Shown here one piece after another: positions 56,211 to 64,000 of a stretch of 64,000 bases of DNA. The notes under the pieces are model-generated. The model did not search any database. It was not told the DNA's origin and saw only the letters and a program-made list of their open reading frames with translations. Position numbers and translations under genes: made by a program. The stretch's first letter is position 1, and every line of letters begins with the position of its first letter. Source of the stretch: Gonium pectorale (Eukaryota > Chlorophyta > Chlorophyceae > Chlamydomonadales > Volvocaceae); the NCBI GenBank assembly GCA_001584585.1, contig LSYV01000057.1:336946-400945 (forward strand). Direction: 5' to 3'.

Positions 56211-59200
56211 ATGTCATACAAGCAGGCCAGGCCCAACGAAATGCCGGTGAGTCGGGCGGCGCGCGGTGCCGGTGGTGGGGTTTTGACGTTGTCAGGGAAC
56301 GGGCACTCTCGCCCTACCAGCTTCCAGGCGTACTCGCCCCGCATACCCCGCGCCCTGAGCTGCACCTTGCAAACGAGAAGTGCGGGTTCCCGGCTGGGGG
56401 AACTCGGGGGGGGCGTAGCTGGGTGTCACAGGAGGGTGCAGCGGCAGCGCAGCGGCTGCAGTGATGGGGTGGGGCGGCCGCAGCCTTGGCCGGGTCTGTG
56501 CGTGGACAGCGGGAGGCCTGGGCCACATGTGTCGCAGGCAGGGCCACCGTACAGCACGGGTTCCAAGGGCGCGTGCCTTGGTCCGCAAGAAGATATCTGG
56601 GTCGGGTCTCCGCTCCGTCGCAGATGTACCCCGACGCCATGATGTACGGGGCGTACCAGCAGCAGATGTACGGTGAGTGGGCCGAGTCCTGGACACATGG
56701 TTGTGCGGCAGTGGGGGGGGGGGCACAGTCAGCCCGCGCAGGGGCAGGGGTGAAGAGCGGGCCCCGGCCATCTCCCCTTTTGGCTAATCGGCACTGGCTT
56801 GGGCCACGGGGGCTGTGGTTGACGCTGGGGGCATGTGTGAGGGTGACGAGGAGGGCTGGGCGGCCATGGAATGAGCCGGAAGCCGTGCGCTGCACTCCGG
56901 CAAACCTAACGATCTCTAGGGCGAGACTTGAAAGTAGGATCGTCGGGGTTGCTGTTTGCCTACCTGATAATCGCACGCGTCTTGGGGAGGGACGATGTGG
57001 CACTTGGTGCACGGCTGGCGTGGGGTGCTGGGGTTGGGTCCAAGAGGCGAGCGCGTCCTTGCAGCTCGCCACCTTGCGGGTAGGGGCGTCGCTGCGCCGC
57101 AATGTCGGGGTTGCCCGGGGCGTTCGGTGGCGACGCAAAGGGGACGGGTTGGGGTGCCAGGGGGGAGACCGCGGCACGGGGGAGGCCGCTAGACGGAAAG
57201 GAGGGGTGGAGGCCTGCGTGTGACTTTCCCTGAAGGAGTGGTTATCAGATAGAGGGGCGGTTTCCACGGATCGCAGGTGCCCAGCAGTACCCGCAGCAGG
57301 CGTACATGGCGGCGCAGCAGCTGCCCGCTGCCGCGATGCAGCAGCAAGCCATGGGGATGCAGCAGGCCGGGATGGCGGGCGGCATGATGGCCTCCGGGCC
57401 GGTGCAGGGGCAGATGCAGATGCAGGGGCCGGCCATGCAGCAGCCGCTGCAGCCCCAGATGCAGCAGGCAATGGGGATGCAGGGACCGGTGGCGGCGGCC
57501 GCCGCTATGCAGGGCCCGGCGGCGTCCATGGCGGGGCAGCAGCAGGCTGCGCAGATGCAGCCGCAGGCCGCCGCCGCCGGCGTGGCGGCGGCAGGTGCGG
57601 GCGGCAACAGCACTTTGGCGGCGGCGCTGCAAACGCTGGACCAGAACCAGCTGAGCAGTTTGGCGGGATTGCTAGGCCCAGGTGAGCTGGCTTGGGTCCG
57701 CAGGATCAGGATCAGGGCGGGTTGGAGCGGACCAAGAGGCGAGGGCATCCTGGGACACGGCTAGGAAGAGGTCGACGGTGCGGGGTAGCGAAACGGACGC
57801 ACAGTCTCTTGCTTGGGCAGCGAAGGGCGGCCGGAGGGCCGGTGGGCCGGCGGAAGGCAACACGATGTACGATGTCGTTAGGATAGGGCGGGCATCGTAT
57901 CGACTTGCCGTGTACGTTAGTGCCAGCTGGGAGGCGGGGGCGTGCGGTCCTCCTGCACTTGCTCAGAGCGGGGCGCCGGGGCTCGGGCGCATCACTGCAC
58001 GGCTAGCCATTGCGGGTTGTGTGCGCTCTTATGCAGTAGTCAAAATCCTGACGGCGGACATGCTGGCCGGGGGTCTTGGCCGTCAAGGCGCGGAAGGAGG
58101 GCCGCGCGCCTGCAGTATTGCACGGCTGGGGCGGGCTGCGGCTTACTGCATATGGGAGGCGCGCGGAATGCGCGCCCTTGCGGCGGCAAGGGAAAGAGAG
58201 TCTCTGTGTGGATACTTAATGCGATGAGCCAGTGCGCTTCCGTGGGCTCGTTCGGGGCTTGCGAGGGAGCAGCCCGTCACGACTCCTGGCGCCCGAAACG
58301 CTCAAGCGTGCGGGCTCTCCGGTCTTCCCGCGCGCTGCCCCTCCCTGCTGCTGCTGCTGATGCGGATGCCGGGATCGGATATTTTCCCTTCGGGCGCTGA
58401 CTCCCTGCTGCGTTGCGTTGCGGTCGGGCCCCCCGTGCGCGCCGCATGCGCTGTGACCCGCGTGTGCACATAGGCGCTGGCGTCATGGGGGCTGGATCCA
58501 TGGGTCAGCAGGCCATGGGTCAGCAGGCCATGCCCCAGCAGCAGGGCATGGCCGCGCAGCAGCAGCCCATGGCGGCCCAGCAGCAGCAGCAGCATCAGGG
58601 CTACATGGGGATGCAGCCGGCGGACCCGCACTCGTCGATGATGGGTGGAACTGCCGCCATGGTGCCGCCCACCGCAACGACGGCGGTTGGGCAGCGCATG
58701 GGCGCGGACGCGGCCATGGGACAGATGACCATGGGGCCGCCGCCTCAGCAGCAGAGTGGGCAGGTGGCGGGGGCCGCTGCGGGCGGGGTTGCAGCGCCGC
58801 AGCAGTCCAGCGGCTTGGACCCGGCGGCGCAGCAGCAGCTGTACGGCCAGCAATACGCGCAGTACAACCAGCAGTACGGCCAACAGCAGTATGGCCAGCA
58901 GTACGGCCAACAGCAGCAGTATAACCCACAGCAGTACGCCCCCCAGCAGTTCACGCCGCAGCTCCAGCAGCAGCAGCAGTTGCAGCAGCAGCAGTTGCAG
59001 CAGCAGCAGCAGTTGCAGCCGCAACAGCAGCAGCAGTTGCAGCCGCAGCAACAGCCACAACAACAATTGCAGCAGCAGCAGCAGCAGCAGCCACAACAAC
59101 AGCAGCAGCAGCCGCTGTTGCAGAGCCCGCAGCAGCAAGTTGCGATCGCTGGGACCGGCATGTACGGAGTGCAGCAGCAGCAGCCCACGCAGCAGCAGCA

Positions 59201-60938
59201 GCAGCCCATGCCCCAACAGCAGCAGCAGCAGCTACAGCTACAGCAGGCACAACAGCAGGCGCAGCAGCAACCTCAGCAGGCGCAGGCGCAGCTGCCGCCC
59301 CACCTCCAGGCGGCGCAGCAGAAGCAGCAGCAGGCGACGCCGCAGGCACAGACGCAGCAGACCTACGGCTACCAGCAGCAGCAGGAGCTTCCGCAGCAGC
59401 AGCAACAGCAGCAAAACCAACCGCAGCAGAACCAACGGCAGCAGACCCAGCAGCAGCAGAACCAACCGCAGCAGAAACCCGCCTCGCAGCCGCAGCAGCT
59501 ACAAGCGGCCGGGGGGCGCAGCGGCGGTGGCGGTGGTGGTGGCGGCGGCGGCGGCCTCAGCGCGTCCGCGTCGGCAACGCCCGCCGTCAAGGCGCCCGTC
59601 TCGCTGCCGGCCGATGCCACGCACACTCTGTACCTAGACAACCTGCCGCCCGACGTGACGCGCCGCGAGCTGGCGCACATCTTCCGCCACTACGCCGGCT
59701 TCCAGGTGGGGCGGGGCCACGGAGGCCGCGGGCGTCGGGGCTGTACAGGCTTAGAGATTGGGAGGTTAGCCAGCAGGCAGGACGGATTGCTGGCCGCCTG
59801 CCTTGCCTGATCATGCGTCATGCTTGGGACTAATCTGCCAGTATACGGTGACGCGATTGAAGCTGTCCATGACATTGTAGCAGAGCGGTATAGGCGCGAA
59901 GCAAAAGCAGGCAAGCCATCAAGCAGCCTAGCCTAGCCCAGCACAGCTGCCCCCTCGGGTGTACTTCTTACATCTGCCGAACGACTCGCCCTGCTCCCTG
60001 CCTTTGCTGTTGACGCCATATTGCTTTCGCAGGGCTTGCGGCTGGTCATCAAGGACAATCCCGCACGTACCGACAAGTCCGTCAAGCTGTTTGTGGACTA
60101 CGTGGACGCCCTCGCCGCCACCGCCGCCATGAAGGGCCTTGCCGGCTATGTACTTGACACGGAATCGGACAGCTCGCCCGTGCTGCGGCCCGCCTACGCG
60201 CGGCCGCCCAAGGACTCCGTCAGGTCCAACCGCGGCTTCGCCGGGTCGGGGGGCTCCGTCCTGGACCCGCCACCGCCGGGGAGCGCCGCCGGCGGTGGCC
60301 CTGGCAGGATGGAGCTTGGCAACGGCGGGCCGCGCGGCGGCGGCGGCGGGCGGGGCATGGGCCCCGCCGGCAGCAGTGCGCCGGCCGCCGGGCCCAACGC
60401 CATTCCGCTGCGCGGCAGCGGCCAGGGCGGTGGCGGCGGGATGGGCATTCCCCCCAACACGTACATCGAGGGCGGGTACGATGGCGACGCTTATCTCGAC
60501 GGCCCGGGGCCAGGTCCGGGGCTGGGAATGGGGCCGGGCGGCATGCCGGGGCCGGGCATGGGGATGGCTGGGCCGCAGGGCAGGCAGGGGCAGGGGCCTT
60601 GGCAGGGCGAGCCGCGGGGTGGACCTGGGCGGGGCGGCATGCGCGAGCCGGCGCTGGGCCCTGGGCCGGGCCCCGGCGGCCTCATGCGGATGCGGGGCGC
60701 GGGGCCCGAGTTCGGCGGTCGCGGGATGGGGCCCGGCATGGGGCCGGGCCCGGGGATGGGGCCGGGAATGGGGCCGGGGATGGGGATGGGGCCGGGGCCG
60801 ATTGGCCCTGGCATGGGGCCGGGTCCCGGCATGGGGCCGGGGCCGGGGATGGGCATGCGCGGCCAGCCCATGCCAGGCCCCGGTCGGGGCGGCATGATGG
60901 GAAGGATGGGCGGCGGCCGGGGGCGGGGGCCGCGCTAG
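56211..60938 (+). CDS. RRM RNA-binding protein with Gln-rich prion-like region and GPGM-rich tail
   Basis: Five exons: 56211-56246 (MSYKQARPNEMP), 56624-56672, 57277-57681, 58474-59705 and 60033-60938, all in phase, 875 residues. Residues about 13-540 are Gln/Met/Ala-rich with Tyr-Gly-Gln repeats (YGQQYAQYNQQYGQQQYGQ) and long CAG-type poly-Gln. A poly-Gly linker leads to one RRM split by the last intron: RNP2 TLYLDNLPP with RRELAHIFRHYAGF before it, and LRLVIKDN with KLFVDYVDALAATAAMKGL after it. The tail is Gly/Pro/Met-rich with Arg-Gly ends. Known: plant RRM proteins with the AHIFR-F-GF/Y pattern bind RNA, and Gln-rich prion-like regions drive condensates. Inferred: mRNP granule or post-transcriptional regulator. 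RNP1 is degenerate. Exon 1 rests only on a good GTGAGT donor and phase. Confidence 0.8.
58540..59480 (+). repeat. Poly-Gln-encoding CAG/CAA repeat region
   Basis: Imperfect CAG/CAA arrays with interruptions (CCG, TTG, CCA) encode Gln runs of up to about seven. Part of exon 4 of the RRM gene. Confidence 0.9.
60700..60880 (+). repeat. GC-rich minisatellite encoding Gly-Pro-Gly-Met repeats
   Basis: Imperfect units based on ATGGGGCCGGGN encode GPGMGPGMGPGMGMGPGP-like sequence in the tail of the RRM protein. Confidence 0.9.
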
Positions 60939-63413
60939 GGTACGGAGCAGCAGAGCCGGCTACGACCTTCCCGCGCAGTAAGGGGGGGCGGAAGAGAGGG
61001 GGCACGGGGCCAGCGGGGCAAGGAAACCGCGGGCGGTCGCCAGGGATGGATTGCCAGAAAGCGCCCGACGGCTAACCCCATCCGCACGCCAAGCATGAGC
61101 GGTGATGAAGGGCACAGGAGCCACGGGGTGTGTCGCATCCCTCGGGAGGTATAGCGGCCGAGGGCCAGGGCTGCGGAGATTCGCTGGAAAGCTTTCGGTC
61201 ATTGCCCGCGAGGAGATGATATCGCTGTCGCTGGCGGAGCTTTTTATGTGTGGTCCCTAGACTGGCGGGATGGAGGCGTGGGTCCTGGAGGGAGTTGGCG
61301 TCGAGATGACGCCGGGGGGCGGGGTCAGGGCCAGTATCAAAAGGGCCGGCCCTGGTGGTGGAACGAGCAACGAGGATAGCACATTCTCAGCCGGGATCGG
61401 TCATGGTGTGTGGGAAGGTCTGGGCTCGCGAGCCCTCCCGCTGACTGCGCCGAAGTGGCACACAAGTTGAGGGGAGGGGGCTCGGGGCATAAGTGGGATG
61501 TTGTTTTGATGCCAACTTGCCAGTGGGGTCTCACAGGGGCGGCGGCACCCATACGGTAGCCAGCACAGTTGTGACGGTGGACGGCGGCGTGTGCACGTGT
61601 ACCGTACCCCCTCAAGGGGCATGTCACGGCGCGGCCCTGGCGGGGGCTGCAGGGATGGTACGGGCGCCGGCCTTGCTTACATGGCAAGGCATGACACCGG
61701 GGCATGGGGTCGCGCGTGTACGTCTTGATCGGAATGTTTGTGTTGATCTTAGTTGAAAGCGAAAAGGGTCGCCTTACCTACAAGACACGAAGCCGGTTGG
61801 AGTAAGGCGTCAGGTGCAAGCTTTGCCGGGGCATCACATGGTCACGAGTCTGTGCGAAATATCTCCCGACGCGAAGAAAAGAGCTGGCCACAGTTGGGGG
61901 CGTCGCATTTCGGTCGACTGAGGAATGGGGCAGCTGGGGGGTACAGTAGCGGCGCTCTTCTGTTCGGTGTGCGGCAACGTGCAGCGGGTCCTTGTGACCT
62001 ACCCGCCAAGATCTGCTTCCTAGTCGCATTGTCTGGTTGGATGAGGATATGAGGATGCGCGTCGCCCCCATGAGCTTGTTTACGGGACAGCGCCGCTGTG
62101 GCTACAGCTCGTGGGCCTAGAGGGGTACGGGGCATCACGCGGGGAACGGGGTTGTCCACCTGCTGTCTGTCAGCTGTTGAAGTGCCTTTGAAGTCCATTT
62201 GCTGCGCTGGACGTCTGTGCCTTGAGAGAGGACACCCAGCCTTGGCCACGTGGCTCTCGTGGGTCTATGGCTTCAGGGGTACCACAACAATAAGTAGGTG
62301 GCCCCAGGGGTACCGCTGGGTTCCACGTCACATCGGGCACCTGGTGCGCATAGGCGCTGCAAATGAGAGCGAAAGCATCTCTACATGACCATACCCGTAC
62401 TCTGGGCAGTACGAAGTGGTTGGTTTGCCCGCTCCGTTTGGCGCAAGGTCGCGCAGCGATTTGGGGCCAGGCACACACACCCCTACCCTGGCTGGTGAAC
62501 ACCGGATATGTACGTGCCACATCGATGACATTGCGCGACATGGCGGCCTCAAGTCGACTAGGGCATGGCGCACCGCACTCGGAGCCTACCATGATAGCGT
62601 CGCCTCGCCCGTTACGGTACGCCCACCACCCTTGAGCAATACAATAATATCACGTTTGCCGATGGCTGTGTGGATACAACCAAGACTCGCATCTTGGTGC
62701 TTGCTCCCGCACGACTTGTCCGCCGAGGCACTGCATTCTGCCACTAGGGCCGAGCGATGGCCTCCAGGCATCCGCTCCCAAGGCCACGCGTGAAGCGTGG
62801 CAGTGGCGTGCCATTGGGTATGCCGTGCACCACACCGCACCTCATGCGCCACACTGCGTCGAGCATGCAGGGAATCGAGTGCCAGGGGCATGCGACATGC
62901 TAGTACATACTGCAGCTCAGTTGGGTACAGGGCCCACCAGAAACCCGGATCAGAACGGCATCAAATTCAAACAACGTCCGATGATGTCCGCGTGAGCGCT
63001 CCTCCAAGCCAGCTCAGGTGGCTGATTAGAGCTCAGGCTGAAGCCCAAACCTCGATACGTGTTACCCAAGTCTCTATCCCGGGATGGGCAAGCAGTACGC
63101 GCATGGAGGCATGGTAATCCACTCCGACGAGGATGCCACGCCCTCACTCCCTCTGCGCCCCAAAACCCCGGTCCCGTGTCGCCGCGGTCAGGGCAAGCGC
63201 CCCTCACAGTCCCCGCCCCCAGCAGGCAAGACAGCGCAAAGCTGCTCCGTGTAACCTCTAACCGTTCACCGCCCGCTACAACCCGGCGAGCGCCTGTACA
63301 GTATCTTGCCAGCGAGGTCCATCTTGTACATACCTACCTAGCCACACGCCTTTCACCCAAGCCAGCGTGAGCCGGCTGTGCACCAGAATCCCCAACCCGC
63401 CCGTCCAAGCCGG
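60939..63413. other. Intergenic region downstream of the RRM gene
   Basis: Probable 3' UTR then spacer. No TGTAA close to the stop was found. A 140-codon minus-strand frame (62170-62592) has no recognisable family or repeat content and is not called. No RNA gene seen. Confidence 0.5.
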
Positions 63414-64000
63414 CTACCCGGTTATCGCCTCGAGCCGCTGTACTAGGTCCGCCATCTCCAACGTCCCGGGGCCCCGTGCTGCCGGCTGCGGCAGCTGGTC
63501 CAGCGCCGCCACCACGTCGAGGACGTCATCCACCGTCAGCGCCACATCGTCCGCAGACACGGCCGCTGGCGTGGGGATGGCAGCGGCGGAGGCCGGCGCG
63601 CCAGGCGCCGACGCCGACCCGCCTGTGCGCGCGGCGAGGCGAAAGTGGCAGCCGTTGAGGTGAGGATGCGGTAGACTGAAGGGCAAATGGATGCGAGGTG
63701 CGCAGGTGAGGTGCCCAACGGCGCGCGTGCCCACGCGATGGAGCAGAGTCTTCCACCGGAGTGAAACCAGCACGACGGAGCCTGGAACCACACCGCACCC
63801 ACTCCTATCAGCGTGTGAATCCGCCAGTGCCGTTGCTTGACAAGGCTGAATCACGATGGTCTCTGCTGCCGTTCCCCGCCATCCTCCTGCTGCCCTAGTA
63901 AAGACCCCGAGTGCCCTGTTGCCCCAGCGCCCCCTCGATACAGCACACCTGCAGTCGGCGCCGCGGCAGCGCGCCCGCCTGCATCTGATGCCTCGTCGGC
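63414..64000 (-). CDS. 3' end of an unidentified gene (runs off the right edge)
   Basis: Two pieces in phase: 64000-63949 (ADEASDAGGRAAAAPTA, GTGTGC donor) and 63622-63414 (acceptor CACAG, stop TAG). The last exon encodes an Ala/Gly/Pro-rich lead and an acidic helical end (DDVALTVDDVLDVVAALDQL and LEMADLVQRLEAITG). Too little is visible to name a family. The upstream exon and its frame depend on sequence beyond the window. Confidence 0.42.
   Translation of the reverse strand, partial: RRGIRCRRARCRGADCRCAVSRGRWGNRALGVFTRAAGGWRGTAAETIVIQPCQATALADSHADRSGCGVVPGSVVLVSLRWKTLLHRVGTRAVGHLTCAPRIHLPFSLPHPHLNGCHFRLAARTGGSASAPGAPASAAAIPTPAAVSADDVALTVDDVLDVVAALDQLPQPAARGPGTLEMADLVQRLEAITG

Noticed and set aside
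58302..59216. Minus-strand frame encoding poly-Leu, and another encoding poly-Cys
   Set aside because: Antisense reading of CAG repeats in the RRM gene.
62170..62592. 140-codon minus-strand frame
   Set aside because: No recognisable domain, splice pattern or codon signal; treated as spacer.
1..64000. CRISPR arrays, rRNA, tRNA, transposase or reverse transcriptase genes
   Set aside because: None was seen on reading both strands by eye. A tRNAscan or repeat-library search could still find short or degenerate elements.

Overview
This window is nuclear DNA of a volvocine green alga (Chlamydomonas/Gonium/Edaphochlamys type). The evidence is GC-rich sequence, genes split by many GT-AG introns, TGTAA poly(A) signals, a photosystem I PsaG gene, a chloroplast-lumen cyclophilin, the flagellar protein DRC9, GT47/EGF glycosyltransferases and F-box/ankyrin paralogues. 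The species cannot be fixed from the sequence. All gene models below come from splice sites and reading phase read by eye, with no transcript data.

Layout: 1-2829 (+) is the 3' part of a gene for an Ala-rich coiled-coil protein ending in a J domain, interrupted by a 20-N assembly gap. 3955-8275 (+) is a decayed exostosin-like (GT47) gene and 9759-17553 (+) its intact 13-exon, 791-residue paralogue. 18662-21214 (-) is a CYP28-type lumenal cyclophilin and 21465-22779 (+) is PSAG; the two are divergent, 250 bp apart. 23737-38639 is a cluster of four F-box-like/ankyrin genes: one (+) and three (-). The outer two look intact and the inner two are broken. The cluster sits on a roughly 4.5-kb segmental duplication (about 25.57-30.70 kb versus 31.73-36.27 kb). 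40806-44560 (-) is DRC9/IQCG. 46089-48184 (-) encodes an unrecognised 264-residue protein in seven exons. 49483-54706 (-) encodes a plastid-type kinesin-light-chain-like TPR protein in ten exons; its 3' end is duplicated as a relic at 45.17-45.80 kb. 56211-60938 (+) is an RRM protein with a very large Gln-rich, prion-like region and a Gly/Pro/Met-rich tail. 63414-64000 (-) is the 3' end of a gene running off the window.

These are ordinary single-copy cell genes (photosynthesis, lumenal folding, flagellar regulation, RNA binding) mixed with two fast-changing paralogous families, GT47 and F-box/ankyrin. Those families show birth-and-death signs: frameshifts, a nonsense codon, relics, patchy identical tracts that suggest gene conversion, and differing intron sets. 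No CRISPR array, rRNA, recognisable tRNA, virus or intact transposon was seen.
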